The notes beneath the pieces are model-generated. The model saw only the letters and a list, made by a program, of their open reading frames with translations. It did no database searches and was not told the DNA's origin. A program made the translations under genes and the position numbers. This document shows positions 8,623-20,212 of a stretch of DNA of 64,000 bases, piece by piece. The stretch covers positions 151,557 through 215,556 of the forward strand of contig CAVSDW010000020.1 of the NCBI GenBank assembly GCA_963726665.1, given 5' to 3'. Position 1 is the first letter of the stretch. Each line of letters starts with the position of its first letter. Origin of the DNA: RPQJ01 sp963726665. GTDB lineage: Bacteria > Pseudomonadota > Gammaproteobacteria > Steroidobacterales > Steroidobacteraceae.

Positions 8623-9706
8623 ATGCTGCGTCACGTGGCCGAGTGGCTGACCAGCTATTACTCCGGCTTCAACGTATTCAGCTACCTGACGCTGCGGGCG
8701 ATCCTCGCGGCGCTCACCGCGCTCACGATCTCGTTCGTGGTCGGCCCCGGGATGATCCGCAAGCTCGCCGAGCGGCAGGTCGGTCAGCGCGTGCGTTCCG
8801 ACGGCCCGCAGAGCCACCTGTCGAAGGCGGGCACGCCGACGATGGGCGGCGCGCTCATCCTGGTCGCGATCGTCGCCGGCACCCTGCTCTGGGCGGACCT
8901 GGCCAACCGCTTCGTGTGGATCACGCTCGGCGTGACGGTGGCCTTCGGCCTCATCGGCTTCTGGGATGACTACCTGAAGCTCGTGGTCGGTGACTCGCGC
9001 GGGCTCATCGCCCGCTACAAGTATTTCTGGCAGTCGGTGGCGGGCCTTGGCGCTGCGTTCGCGCTGTACCTCACCGCGCACACGCCGGCCGAGACGACCC
9101 TCATCGTGCCGTTCGTGAAGCATTTCGTGCTGCCGCTCGGCCCGCTGTTCATCGTGCTCGTCCTACTTCGTGATCGTGGGCTCGAGCAACGCGGTGAACC
9201 TCACCGATGGGCTCGACGGCCTCGCGATCATGCCCGCGGTGCTGGTCGCCGGGGCGCTCGGCGTTTTCGCCTACGCGTCGGGCAACGTCGTGTTCGCAAA
9301 CTACCTCGCAATTCCGTACGTGGCGGGTGCGGGCGAGGTGCTGGTGTTCTGCTCGGCAATTTTCGGCGCGGGCCTCGGATTCCTCTGGTTCAACACCTAC
9401 CCGGCGCAGGTGTTCATGGGCGACATCGGTGCGCTTGCGCTCGGCGCCGCACTCGGCGTGATCGCCGTGATCGTGCGCCAGGAGATCGTGCTCTTCATCA
9501 TGGGCGGCGTGTTCGTGATGGAGACCGTCTCCGTCATCCTGCAGGTGGGCTCCTTCAAGCTGCGCGGCAAGCGCATCTTCCGCATGGCGCCCATCCACCA
9601 CCACTACGAGCTCAAGGGCTGGGCCGAGCCGAAGGTGATCGTGCGCTTCTGGATCATCACCGTGATCCTCGTGCTGGTCGGCCTCGCGACCCTGAAGCTG
9701 CGATGA
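8623..9706 (+). CDS. mraY: Phospho-MurNAc-pentapeptide transferase MraY (one frameshift)
   Basis: Integral membrane enzyme that makes lipid I from UDP-MurNAc-pentapeptide and undecaprenyl phosphate. The first frame gives MLRHVAEWLTSYYSGFNVFS, the KAGTPTMGGALI and GFWDDYLKLV motifs and ends in LGPLFIVLV. The protein then continues in the next frame as YFVIVGSSNAVNLTDGLDG to a normal C-terminus (HHHYELKGWAEPKVIVRFW). One extra base near 9160 (a G in GCTCGTCC) explains the switch; removing it restores LFIVLSYFVIVG. MraY is essential, so this is most likely a sequence error. Corrected length is 360 residues, as in the family. Confidence 0.9.
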
Positions 9707-11058
9707 ACGCGCAAGTCCAGAACCTCGCGCCGCTCGAGCCGGGCTCCCGGGCCCTGGTGCTCGGACTTGGCCGCTCGGGGCTGTCGGCCGCCCGCTACCT
9801 GCGGCGCAAGGGTCTCGAGGTGCGCGTCGCCGACACGCGCAGTGAGCCGCCGGAGATCGCGGCCCTGCGAGCGCAGCTGCCCGAGGCCGAACTCCGCACC
9901 GGTGCCTTCGAGCCAGCGCTGCTCGAGGGCGTGGCGCAGGTGGTCATCTCGCCGGGGCTCTCGCTGCGGGAGCCGGTCGCGGTCGAGGCCGCGAGGCGCG
10001 GCCTGCCCGTGGTGGGCGACGTCGAACTCTTCGCACGCGAAGTCGCCGCACCCGTGGCCGCCATTACCGGCACCAACGGCAAGAGCACCGTGACGGCGCT
10101 GCTCGCAGAGCTCGCGAACGCCGCCGGCCAGGCGGCGGTCGCGGGTGGCAACCTCGGTGAGCCGGCGCTGGACCTCCTCGAGCGTCCGGTCCCCGCCCTC
10201 TACGTGCTCGAGCTCTCGAGCTTCCAGCTCGAGACGACGCATTCGCTGCGCACCGTGACGGCGGCGGTGTTGAACGTCACGCCCGACCACATGGACCGCT
10301 ACGACTCGATCGAAGGCTACGCGGCCGCCAAGGCGCGCATCTTCGACGGCTGCGGGACGGCCGTGGTGAACGCCGACGATCCGCTGGTGCGGGACATGCC
10401 GCGTCACGGGCAGCGCGTGCTCTCTTTCAGCCTCGAGGACCTGGCTGCGGACTACAGCCTGGCAGGCGGCACGCAGCCGTCGCTGGTCTGCCGCGGCGAG
10501 CCGCTGCTGCCGGTCGCTGCGATGCGCCTCAAGGGGCTGCACAACGTGGCGAACGCGCTCGCCGCGCTTGCGATGTGCGAGGCACTCGATCTCCCGCTTG
10601 CGCCGGTGCTGGACGCGCTCGCGGCGTTCGGCGGGCTTGCGCATCGTGCGCAGTGGGTCGCCGACGTGGCCGGCGTTCATTTCGTGAACGACTCGAAGGG
10701 CACGAACGTCGGCGCCACGGTCGCCGCGGTGTCCGGCATGGCGGGGCCGATCGTGCTGATCGCGGGCGGCGACGGCAAGGGACAGGATTTCGATGCGCTG
10801 CGCGCGGCCTTCGTCGGCAAGGTGCGTCACGCGGTCGTGATCGGCCGCGACGGGCCGCGACTCGCGGCCGCGCTCGAGGGTGTCTGCAGCACGGAGTCCG
10901 CGTCGGACATGCCTTCCGCGGTACGCGCCGCGCGCGCTGCCGCGCGCCCGGGCGACACCGTGCTGCTCTCGCCGGCCTGCGCGAGCCTCGACATGTACCG
11001 CGACTACGCGCATCGCGGCGAAGAATTCGCCGCCTCGGTGAGGAGCCTCGCCGCATGA
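9703..11058 (+). CDS. murD: UDP-MurNAc-L-alanine:D-glutamate ligase MurD
   Basis: The 451-residue Mur ligase adds D-glutamate to UDP-MurNAc-L-Ala. The Rossmann-type N-domain has LVLGLGRSGLSAARYL (residues 19-34), the P-loop ITGTNGKSTV is at 121-130, and the central domain carries ELSSFQLETT and NVTPDHMDRY. The C-domain shows NDSKGTNVGAT and SPACASLDMYRDY. Its start overlaps the mraY stop (ATGA), which fixes the start codon although the frame is open upstream. ftsW overlaps its stop. Confidence 0.96.
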   Translation: MNAQVQNLAPLEPGSRALVLGLGRSGLSAARYLRRKGLEVRVADTRSEPPEIAALRAQLPEAELRTGAFEPALLEGVAQVVISPGLSLREPVAVEAARRGLPVVGDVELFAREVAAPVAAITGTNGKSTVTALLAELANAAGQAAVAGGNLGEPALDLLERPVPALYVLELSSFQLETTHSLRTVTAAVLNVTPDHMDRYDSIEGYAAAKARIFDGCGTAVVNADDPLVRDMPRHGQRVLSFSLEDLAADYSLAGGTQPSLVCRGEPLLPVAAMRLKGLHNVANALAALAMCEALDLPLAPVLDALAAFGGLAHRAQWVADVAGVHFVNDSKGTNVGATVAAVSGMAGPIVLIAGGDGKGQDFDALRAAFVGKVRHAVVIGRDGPRLAAALEGVCSTESASDMPSAVRAARAAARPGDTVLLSPACASLDMYRDYAHRGEEFAASVRSLAA

Positions 11059-12239
11059 CGACGACGACCATGTCCTATGCCCGCTCCACCGGCCAGCCGC
11101 GACGATTCATCTTCGACCCGTGGGTGGTCGGCACCGTGGCCGCGCTGCTCCTCGTCGGCCTCGTGATGGTGGCGTCGGCCTCGATCGGCGTGTCGGACCA
11201 CGAGTCCGGCAACCCGTTCTTCTACTTCGAAAGGCAGGTCCTCTTCGTCGCGATGGGCCTGGTTGCGGCGCTGCTCGCCATGGCCATCCCGACCGGCGTC
11301 TGGGAGAAGCATTCGAAAGTGCTGCTGGTGGGCGCCTTCGCGCTGCTGGTGCTGGTGCTCGTGCCCGGCATCGGCCACGAGGTCAACGGCAGCCGGCGCT
11401 GGGCGCGGCTCGGGTTCATGAATTTCCAGGTCTCCGAGCTCGCGCGCGTGATGTTGCTCACCTACGTGGCGAGCTACGCGGTGCGACGCTCGGAAGAACT
11501 CTGCAAGAGCTTCAACGGGTTCATCAAGCCGGTCCTGGTGCTCGGCGCCGCGGCCGTCCTGCTGCTCATCGAGCCCGATTTCGGCGCCGCGACCGTGCTC
11601 ATGGCCACGGGGCTCGCGGTGCTCTTCCTCGCGGGCGTGCGCCTGCATCACCTGCTCGTGCCCGTCGTCGGGGGTGTCGCCGCCATGGCGGTGCTCGCAG
11701 TCACCTCGTCCTACCGCATGCGCCGCCTCACGGCATTCCGCAATCCCTGGGACGACCCCTTCGACAGCGGCTTCCAGCTCGTGCAGTCGTTGATCGCGAT
11801 CGGTCGCGGCGAGTGGTTCGGTGTCGGGCTCGGCTCCAGCGTGCAGAAGCTCTTCTACCTGCCAGAAGCGCACACCGACTTCGTCTTCGCCGTGCTGGCC
11901 GAGGAACTCGGCTTCGTGGGCGTCTGCGTCGTGGTGGGGCTCTTTGCGCTGCTCGTGGGCCGTGCGCTCGAAATCTCGCGCAAGGCCGCGGACGCGGGGC
12001 TGCCGTTCCAGTCCTACCTCGCCGCATCGATCGGGATCTGGGTCGGCCTGCAGGCGTTCGTGAACATCGGCGTCAACATGGGGCTGCTGCCGACCAAGGG
12101 CCTCACGCTGCCGCTCCTTTCCTACGGTGGCAGCAGCATGCTGGTCACGCTCGGCGTGATGGGGCTGCTGCTTCGCATCAACCACGAGGTGCAGGCGGCC
12201 GCGAGGCCGGCGGCGTCTCGCGAGGCGCGCCGCGAATGA
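11055..12239 (+). CDS. ftsW: Lipid II polymerase FtsW
   Basis: The 394-residue SEDS-family septal glycosyltransferase acts with FtsI. About ten hydrophobic segments are visible. Family blocks are VNGSRRWARLGFMNFQVSEL, IEPDFGAATVL, RRLTAFRNPWDDPFDSGFQ, LPEAHTDFVFAVLAEELGF and NIGVNMGLLPTKGLTLPLLS followed by YGGSS. It overlaps murD and murG by four bases each. The catalytic aspartate is expected in the loop after the first block, but its position was not verified. Confidence 0.95.
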   Translation: MTTTTMSYARSTGQPRRFIFDPWVVGTVAALLLVGLVMVASASIGVSDHESGNPFFYFERQVLFVAMGLVAALLAMAIPTGVWEKHSKVLLVGAFALLVLVLVPGIGHEVNGSRRWARLGFMNFQVSELARVMLLTYVASYAVRRSEELCKSFNGFIKPVLVLGAAAVLLLIEPDFGAATVLMATGLAVLFLAGVRLHHLLVPVVGGVAAMAVLAVTSSYRMRRLTAFRNPWDDPFDSGFQLVQSLIAIGRGEWFGVGLGSSVQKLFYLPEAHTDFVFAVLAEELGFVGVCVVVGLFALLVGRALEISRKAADAGLPFQSYLAASIGIWVGLQAFVNIGVNMGLLPTKGLTLPLLSYGGSSMLVTLGVMGLLLRINHEVQAAARPAASREARRE

Positions 12240-13323
12240 CGCGCCCGACGGCAATGATCATGGCGGGCGGCACGGGAGGACACGTGTTCCCGGCGCTCGC
12301 GACAGCGCGAGTGCTCGCACGGCGCGGCTACGACATCGTGTGGCTCGGCACGCGACGAGGCATCGAGGCGCGCCTCGTACCGGCCGCGGGATTCCCCGTC
12401 GAGTGGCTGAGCGTGAGCGGACTGCGCGGCAAGGGCATCGCGACGCTGCTCGCGGCACCGTTCCGCCTCGCGACGGCGCTGGTGCAGGCACTGTCGGCCG
12501 TGCGCCGCCACCGTCCCCGCGTGGTCCTCGGCGCCGGGGGCTTCGTCTCGGGCCCCGGCGGCGTGGCCGCATGGCTCACGCGCACGCCGCTCGTCGTGCA
12601 CGAGCAGAACGCGGTGGCCGGCCTCACCAATCGCCTGCTGGCCCGGCTCGCCGATCGCGTGCTCGAAGGCTTTCCGGGCAGCTTCGGTGCGGGCGTCAAG
12701 GCCGAGCGCGTCGGCAACCCGGTGCGCCGCGAGATCGCCGACGTTCCGCCGCCCGAGCGTCGCTACCCGGGTCGCGAAGGCGCGGTGCGGCTGCTGGTCT
12801 TCGGCGGCAGCCAGGGCGCCGCGCGCCTGAATACCGTCGTCCCCGCGGCGATTTCAGAACTGCCCGACTGGTTGCGTCCCGAGGTGCTGCACCAGACCGG
12901 CGCGCACGGAGTCGAGGAGACGGCGGAGGCCTATCGCACGCGAGGCATCGTCGCCGACGTGCGTCCGTTCATCGACGACATGGCGGGCGCCTACGGCTGG
13001 GCGGACTTCGCGGTGTGTCGATCCGGTGCGCTCACGATCGCGGAACTTGCGGCGGCGGGCCTTCCCGCCGTTCTGGTGCCGTTCCCCGCGGCCGTGGATG
13101 ACCACCAGACGAAGAATGCGCAGTACGTGGTCCGGGCCGGTGCGGCCGTGCTGCAGGCCGAATCGGGGCTCACGCCGGTGTCGCTCGCGGCGAAGCTGCG
13201 CGAACTCCTCGAGGCAGGGCGGCCGAGGCTCGAGCGCATGGCGCAGGCCGCACGCGCGACGGCCATCACGGACGCGGACGAGCGTCTCGCCGATGCATGT
13301 ATCGCGGCGGCGGGAGGCAGGCC

Positions 13324-13327
<4 letters not shown>
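12236..13327 (+). CDS. murG: UDP-GlcNAc:lipid I N-acetylglucosaminyltransferase MurG
   Basis: The 363-residue peripheral membrane GT28 enzyme converts lipid I to lipid II. The N-terminal glycine-rich loop MIMAGGTGGHVFPALA (residues 7-22) and GAGGFVSGPGG are the membrane/acceptor-side motifs, HEQNAVAGLTNRLL follows, and the donor-side C-domain shows VFGGSQGA and CRSGALTIAELAAAGLPA. ATG at 12236 overlaps the ftsW stop; the frame is open far upstream but without homology. The stop overlaps murC. Confidence 0.96.
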
Positions 13328-14741
<1,414 letters not shown>

Positions 14742-14745
<4 letters not shown>

Positions 14746-15713
14746 CGCTGCCTCCGGCTCGCATCACCGATCCGCGCGATTTCGGCCGCGTGGCCGTGCT
14801 GATGGGCGGCACCTCGTCTGAGCGCGAGGTGTCACTCGACTCCGGGCGTAACGTGCTCGAGGCGCTCCTTGCCCGGGGCGTGGACGCGGTTGCCGTCGAC
14901 GGCATTCCCGACCTCGTCCGCGAGCTCACCGCGACGCGTGGCCAGCGCTTCGACCGCGTCTTCAACATCCTCCACGGCAACCGCGGCGGTGGCGAAGACG
15001 GCGTGCTGCAGGGCCTGCTCGATGCGCTCGGCGTCCCCTACACCGGCTCGGGCGTGCTCGGGTCGGCACTGTCGATGGACAAGATCCGCACCAAGCAGGT
15101 GTGGCTGTCGCTCGGGCTGCCAACGCCGGGCTACGTGAGCCTCGAGCGCGGCGACGACGTGGTTGCGGCGGCCCACAAGCTCGGCCTCCCGGTGATCGTG
15201 AAGCCGGCCTGCGAGGGATCGAGCGTCGGCGTGAGCCGCTGCTTCAAGGACTCCGATCTCGCGGCGGCCGTCGAGCTTGCTGCGCGCTACCAGGGTCCGA
15301 TGCTGGTCGAGCAGTTGATCCAGGGCGAGGAGTACACCGTCGCGATCCTGGGTTGCGAGGCGCTGCCCTCGATCCGGATCGTGCCCGCGGGCGAGTACTA
15401 CGACTACCACGCGAAGTACGTCGCGGAGGACACGCAGTACCTCTGCCCGGGCGCGGCCGGTGCCGTCGAGCAGGAGTTCGGCAGCCTCGCGCTGGCGGCG
15501 TTCTTCGCCGTGGACTGCAGCGGCTGGGGCCGCGTGGACTTCATGCGCGACCGCTCCGGCAGGTCGTGGCTGCTCGAGGTGAACACGGCCCCGGGCATGA
15601 CGAGCCACTCGCTGGTCCCGAAGGCTGCGCGCAGCCGCGGCATCGAATTCGACGAACTCGTGTGGCGGGTGCTCGAGACGAGCCTCCCGCGGCAACCTGT
15701 CGAGGGTGCGTGA
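14742..15713 (+). CDS. ddlB: D-alanine:D-alanine ligase DdlB
   Basis: The 323-residue ATP-grasp enzyme makes the D-Ala-D-Ala dipeptide that MurF uses. It begins with RVAVLMGGTSSEREVSLDSG, then ILHGNRGGGEDGVLQGLLD (family HGxxGEDG), GLPVIVKPACEGSSVGVS (ATP-binding) and, near the end, LEVNTAPGMTSHSLVPKAA with the metal-binding Glu and Asn. ATG at 14742 overlaps murC; the ftsQ start overlaps the stop as TGATG. Length fits DdlB (about 310). Confidence 0.95.
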
Positions 15714-16510
15714 TGCTGGCGTTCTGGAAAAAGCGCAATCGCCGACAGGCCCGCAGCGGGGACGCGTCCCCGGTGCTGGTCGTGAACTGGCGGCTGCTCG
15801 GGATTGCGGCAGGCGTCGCTGCCTGCCTCGGCGTGGCCGCGCTGCTCCTGATGCTGGCGCTCGACCGACCGGTGCGCAGGGTGCTGGTCGAGGGCGCGTT
15901 CCAGCGCGTCTCGCCGCCGGAGATCGAGAGCGCCGTGGTCGAGGTCGTGCACGGCGGTCTCGCGTCCGTGGACCTCGACCAGGTCCGTGAACGCACCGAG
16001 CGCATCGAGTGGGTGGACCGCGCGGTCGTGCAGCGTCACTGGCCGGACGCCATCCGCGTCGTCGTGACCGAGCAGGTGGCGGCGGCGCGCTGGAACGAGG
16101 CGGGCCTCCTGAACACGCGCGGCGAACTCTTCATCCGCAACGCCCGATACGTGCCCCCCGAGCTGCCGCTGCTCCAGGGACCGGAGGGCAGCGAGGGCCC
16201 CGTCGCACAACTCTACCTCGAGGCGCAGGGCCGCCTGCTCGAGGCCGGACTGCGCCTCACCGGCGTGCGCCTCGACGATCGCGGGGCGTGGCAACTCGAG
16301 CTCGCCAACGGCGTCGTCGTGAAGCTCGGCCGCCAGGCCGTCAACGAGCGCCTCGAGCGCTTCATCCGCCTTGCGAGCCAGCTCGTCGCGAAGCGGCTCG
16401 CGGAGATCAACTACGTGGACATGCGCTACACAAATGGATTCAGCGTCGGCTGGAACGCCCGTTCCGCCCTCGCCGTCGCACCGCAGGAGGCGGCGACACC
16501 CGATGCCTAA
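15713..16510 (+). CDS. ftsQ: Cell division protein FtsQ
   Basis: A 265-residue bitopic divisome protein that links FtsA/FtsK to FtsL-FtsB. A basic cytoplasmic tail (MLAFWKKRNRRQARS) precedes one transmembrane helix at about residues 28-50. The POTRA domain follows (RRVLVEGAFQRVSPPEIESA, about 54-123), then the beta domain with VRLDDRGAWQLELANGVVVK. ATG at 15713 overlaps the ddlB stop; ftsA begins eight bases before the ftsQ stop. Confidence 0.93.
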   Translation: MLAFWKKRNRRQARSGDASPVLVVNWRLLGIAAGVAACLGVAALLLMLALDRPVRRVLVEGAFQRVSPPEIESAVVEVVHGGLASVDLDQVRERTERIEWVDRAVVQRHWPDAIRVVVTEQVAAARWNEAGLLNTRGELFIRNARYVPPELPLLQGPEGSEGPVAQLYLEAQGRLLEAGLRLTGVRLDDRGAWQLELANGVVVKLGRQAVNERLERFIRLASQLVAKRLAEINYVDMRYTNGFSVGWNARSALAVAPQEAATPDA

Positions 16511-17738
16511 GAAGACTGAACGCAACATGATCGTGGGGCTCGACATCGGCACCTCCAAGGTGGTGGCGATCGTCGGCGAGCTCAACCTCGACGGCACGAT
16601 CGAGGTGGTGGGGCTCGGCTCGCATCCCTCGCGAGGGCTCAAGAAGGGCGTGGTCGTCAACATCGACTCCACCGTGCAGTCGATCCAGCGCGCCGTGGAG
16701 GAGGCCGAGCTCATGGCGGGCTGCGAGATCCACTCGGTGTTCGCTGGCATCGCCGGCAGCCACGTGCGCTCGCTCAACTCGCACGGCATCGTCGCCATCC
16801 GCGACAAGGAGGTCATGCCCGGCGACGTGGACCGCGTGATCGACGCCGCGCGCGCCGTTGCGATCCCGGCCGACCAGAAGATCCTGCACATCCTGCCGCA
16901 GGAATTCATCATCGACTCCCAGGAGGGCATCCGCGAGCCGATCGGAATGTCCGGCGTGCGCCTCGAGGCGAAGGTGCACATCGTCACCGGCGCCGACAGC
17001 GCCGCGCAGAACATCGTCAAGTGCGTGCAGCGCTGCGGGCTCGAGGTCGAGGACATCGTGCTCGAGCAGCTCGCTTCGAGCTATGCCGTGCTCGCCGACG
17101 ACGAGAAGGAGCTCGGCGTGTGCCTGGTGGACATCGGCGGCGGCACGACCGACATCGCCGTGTTCTCGGGCGGTGCGATCCGTCACACGGCGGTGATCCC
17201 GATCGCCGGCGACCAGGTCACGAACGACATCGCGGTGAGCCTGCGCACGCCGACTCACCACGCCGAGGAGCTCAAGGTCCGCTACGCCTGCGCGCTCTCG
17301 CAGCTCGCAAATCCCGACGAGACCATCGAAGTGCCGAGCGTCGGCGACCGTCCGGCGCGCCGACTCGCGCGCCAGACGCTCGCGGAGGTCGTCGAGCCGC
17401 GTTACGAGGAACTCTTCGCGCTGGTGCAGGAAGAGCTTCGTCGCTCCGGGTTCGCCGAGATGATCGCCGCGGGCGTGGTGCTCACCGGGGGCAGCGCGAA
17501 GATGGAGGGCGTCATCGACCTCGCGGAAGAAGTCTTCCATGCGCCGGTGCGGCTCGGCCTCCCGCAGGGCGTGAGCGGGCTCGTCGACGTGGTGCGCAAT
17601 CCCATCCACGCGACGGGCGTCGGTCTCCTGCTGTACGGGCGCCAGGACTACCAGCGCCGGAATCGTGGCGCGCCGGTCGCAAAAGGCGCACGCGACATCG
17701 TGGAGCGGATGAAGGATTGGTTCAAAGGAAATTTCTGA
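16503..17738 (+). CDS. ftsA: Cell division protein FtsA
   Basis: The 411-residue actin-like protein tethers FtsZ to the membrane and recruits late divisome proteins. The phosphate-1 loop MIVGLDIGTSKVVAIVGE (residues 9-26), CLVDIGGGTTDIAVF and the adenosine motif VVLTGGSAKMEGV mark the ATP site. The C-terminal amphipathic helix VERMKDWFKGNF is the membrane-targeting sequence. It overlaps ftsQ by eight bases and is the last gene of the tightly overlapping operon; ftsZ follows after a 169-bp gap with repeats. Confidence 0.96.
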   Translation: MPKKTERNMIVGLDIGTSKVVAIVGELNLDGTIEVVGLGSHPSRGLKKGVVVNIDSTVQSIQRAVEEAELMAGCEIHSVFAGIAGSHVRSLNSHGIVAIRDKEVMPGDVDRVIDAARAVAIPADQKILHILPQEFIIDSQEGIREPIGMSGVRLEAKVHIVTGADSAAQNIVKCVQRCGLEVEDIVLEQLASSYAVLADDEKELGVCLVDIGGGTTDIAVFSGGAIRHTAVIPIAGDQVTNDIAVSLRTPTHHAEELKVRYACALSQLANPDETIEVPSVGDRPARRLARQTLAEVVEPRYEELFALVQEELRRSGFAEMIAAGVVLTGGSAKMEGVIDLAEEVFHAPVRLGLPQGVSGLVDVVRNPIHATGVGLLLYGRQDYQRRNRGAPVAKGARDIVERMKDWFKGNF

Positions 17739-17742
17739 AGAG

Positions 17743-17790
17743 GGCGGTTAGCGGATAGCGGCTGGAGAAAGCGGATAGCGGATAGCGGTT
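17743..17790. repeat. GCGGATA heptamer array between ftsA and ftsZ
   Basis: GCGGTTAGCGGATAGCGG and AAGCGGATAGCGGATAGCGG are built from repeated GCGGATA units. Near 17857 the related words CACGGATCACGGATCACTGG follow. Similar arrays lie at 20213-20340, 21804-21940 and 51641-51678, always between genes. Confidence 0.8.
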
Positions 17791-17907
17791 GGTGCGGAAA
17801 CTGGGCGGAGAGTTTCGATTTCTTGCGGGAGGTTGGCGGAGCGGCCGGCCTTCACGGATCACGGATCACTGGTCATTAGTCACTTCTTATTATCGGAGCA
17901 TCAAAAA

Positions 17908-19077
17908 ATGTTCGTACTTGCAGACACTGAAAATCAGGGGGCCGTCATCAAGGTCGTCGGCGTCGGCGGCGGTGGTGGCAACGCGGTCACCCACATGGTC
18001 AGCTCGGGGATCGAAGGCGTGGACTTCGTCTGCATCAACACCGACGCCCAGGCGCTCAAGCACTCGAAGGTGAAGATGAGCCTGCAGATCGGGTCTAACA
18101 TCACCAAGGGCCTCGGCGCAGGCGCCGACCCGGAGGTCGGCCGGCAGGCCGCGATGGAGGATCGTGACCGCATCGTCGAGCTGGTGGACGGCTCCGACAT
18201 GATCTTCATCACCGCGGGCATGGGCGGTGGCACGGGCACGGGTGCCGCGCCGGTCGTGGCGCAGGTCGCCAAGGAACTCGGCATCCTCACCGTCGCCGTG
18301 GTCACGAAGCCCTTCGAGATGGAAGGCAACAAGCGCCTCGCGCTTGCCGACCAGGGAATCGCCGAACTCGGCAAGTACGTGGACTCGCTGATCACGATCC
18401 CGAACCAGAAGCTGCTCACGGTGCTCGGGGGCGACACGACGCTGCTCGACGCCTTCAAGACCGCGAACCAGGTGCTGCAGGGCGCGGTGCAGGGCATCGC
18501 CGAGCTCATCACCCGGCCGGGCCTCATCAATGTCGACTTCGCCGACGTGAAGACCGTGATGGCTGAGACCGGCATGGCGATGATGGGCTCGGGCTCCGCG
18601 ACCGGCGAGAACCGCGCGCGCGTAGCGGCCGAGGCTGCAATCTCGAGCCCGCTGCTCGAGGACGTGAACCTCTCGGGCGCGCACGGCCTGCTGATCAACG
18701 TGACGGCCGGCATGGACCTGCGCACCAGCGAGTTCCACGTCGTCGGCGACACCATCAAGCAGTTCGCCTCCGAGGACGCGACGGTGGTCGTGGGTTATGT
18801 CATCGACCCCGAGATGACCGACCAGATCCGCGTCACCGTCGTCGCGACCGGCATTGGCCGACCGGCGGCGATCCGCGGGATCCCGGTCCAGCCGAAGATC
18901 GAGGTGGTTGCCGGCAGCCGCGGCCCGCGCCGGAGTGGTATCGAGAGCTATGCGGACTACGAGACGCCCGCCAACCTGAGGCGTCGTCAGCGCGCGGTCG
19001 GGGATGACCTCCGCGCCGACGCGGCGGGCGAGTCGTATCTGGACATCCCGGCGTTCCTTCGGCGGCAGGCAGATTGA
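17908..19077 (+). CDS. ftsZ: Cell division GTPase FtsZ
   Basis: The 389-residue tubulin homologue forms the Z-ring. The GTP-binding loop VGVGGGGGNAVTHM starts at residue 17, the tubulin signature GGGTGTGAAP is at 105-114 and the synergy-loop region NVDFADVKTVM follows. The C-terminal peptide YLDIPAFLRRQ is the conserved FtsA/ZipA-binding tail. ATG at 17908 has GGAG ten bases upstream; the frame is open for 25 further codons without similarity. A GC-rich hairpin lies 18 bp after the stop. Confidence 0.97.
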   Translation: MFVLADTENQGAVIKVVGVGGGGGNAVTHMVSSGIEGVDFVCINTDAQALKHSKVKMSLQIGSNITKGLGAGADPEVGRQAAMEDRDRIVELVDGSDMIFITAGMGGGTGTGAAPVVAQVAKELGILTVAVVTKPFEMEGNKRLALADQGIAELGKYVDSLITIPNQKLLTVLGGDTTLLDAFKTANQVLQGAVQGIAELITRPGLINVDFADVKTVMAETGMAMMGSGSATGENRARVAAEAAISSPLLEDVNLSGAHGLLINVTAGMDLRTSEFHVVGDTIKQFASEDATVVVGYVIDPEMTDQIRVTVVATGIGRPAAIRGIPVQPKIEVVAGSRGPRRSGIESYADYETPANLRRRQRAVGDDLRADAAGESYLDIPAFLRRQAD

Positions 19078-19095
19078 GGGTGACTGCAGGGCCCG

Positions 19096-19114
19096 GCCCC
19101 TCGACCGGAGGGGC
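19096..19114 (+). terminator. GC hairpin after ftsZ, possible terminator
   Basis: GCCCCTC at 19096-19102 pairs perfectly with GAGGGGC at 19108-19114 around a five-base loop. No T-run follows, so it may only pause polymerase or protect the 3' end. Confidence 0.4.
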
Positions 19115-19296
19115 TTAGGAGGCGGCGGCAACCGGCGGCCATGCGGCCGCTGGCTGCCCGTGTCCCGCAAGGGCCGGGTCTCCTGCATTGAGTATTATGC
19201 TTTTAAATCAATTACTTATGACGAAGGAGGGGGCTGTGGTATCCTTCCGCGCTAACTATTCAAGGGGCGCGCCCCTGGCTCGGCTGTGACCCCGAG

Positions 19297-20211
19297 ATGC
19301 TGAAACAAAGAACACTCAAGAATTCGATCCGCGCCACCGGCGTCGGCCTGCACACGGGCAAGAAGGTGCTGATGGTGCTGCGGCCGGCCCCGGCCAACCA
19401 CGGCATCTGGTTCCGTCGCACCGATCTCGACCAGCCGGTGGACATCCCCGCGCGTGCCGAAAGTGTGGGCGAGACGACGCTCGGCACGACCATCGTCAAG
19501 GACGGGGTCAAAATCTCGACGATCGAGCACCTGCTCTCCGCCCTGGCCGGCCTCGGCATCGACAACGCGATCATCGAGTTGAGCTCCGACGAAGTCCCGA
19601 TCATGGACGGCAGCGCCGGTCCGTTCGTGTTCCTGCTGCAGTCCGCGGGCATCGAGGAACAGGGCGCGGCCAAGAAGTTCGTGCGCATCAAGAAAAGCGT
19701 CAAGGTCGAGGACGGCGAGAAGTGGGCCCGATTCGATCCCTACGACGGTTTCAAGGTGAACTTCGAAATCGAGTTCGACCATCCGGTGTTCAAGCGCCGC
19801 TCGCAGGTCGCCTCGATGGACTTCTCGACGACCACGTTCCTGCGTGAGGTGAGCCGGGCCCGCACATTCGGTTTCATGCGCGACCTCGAGTACATGCGCT
19901 CGCGAAACCTTGCGCTCGGCGGCAATCTCGACAACGCCATCGTGCTGGACGACTACCGGATCCTCAACGAGGACGGGCTGCGCTACGAAGACGAGTTCGT
20001 GAAGCACAAGATCCTCGACGCCATCGGCGACCTGTACCTGCTGGGGCACAGCCTGATCGGCGAGTTCAGCGGCTACAAGTCGGGTCACGGCCTGAACAAC
20101 CGCCTGCTGCGTACGCTCATCGCCGACAGCACGGCCTGGGAAGACGTGACGTTCGAAACGCTGCAGGACGCGCCGATTTCCTACGTGGCTGCTGCGGCCG
20201 CGACGGCCTGA
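19297..20211 (+). CDS. lpxC: UDP-3-O-acyl-N-acetylglucosamine deacetylase LpxC
   Basis: The 304-residue zinc enzyme carries out the committed step of lipid A synthesis. The first zinc ligand is His78 in STIEHLLSAL; His237 and Asp241 in HKILDAIGDL complete the site, and His264 in SGHGLNN is the catalytic base. The N-terminus QRTLKNSIRATGVGLHTGKK is typical. It follows ftsZ by 219 bp, the last part AT-rich (TATGCTTTTAAATCAATTAC) and likely to hold its own promoter. Downstream is a convergent gene (dciA). Confidence 0.97.
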   Translation: MLKQRTLKNSIRATGVGLHTGKKVLMVLRPAPANHGIWFRRTDLDQPVDIPARAESVGETTLGTTIVKDGVKISTIEHLLSALAGLGIDNAIIELSSDEVPIMDGSAGPFVFLLQSAGIEEQGAAKKFVRIKKSVKVEDGEKWARFDPYDGFKVNFEIEFDHPVFKRRSQVASMDFSTTTFLREVSRARTFGFMRDLEYMRSRNLALGGNLDNAIVLDDYRILNEDGLRYEDEFVKHKILDAIGDLYLLGHSLIGEFSGYKSGHGLNNRLLRTLIADSTAWEDVTFETLQDAPISYVAAAAATA

Positions 20212-20212
20212 C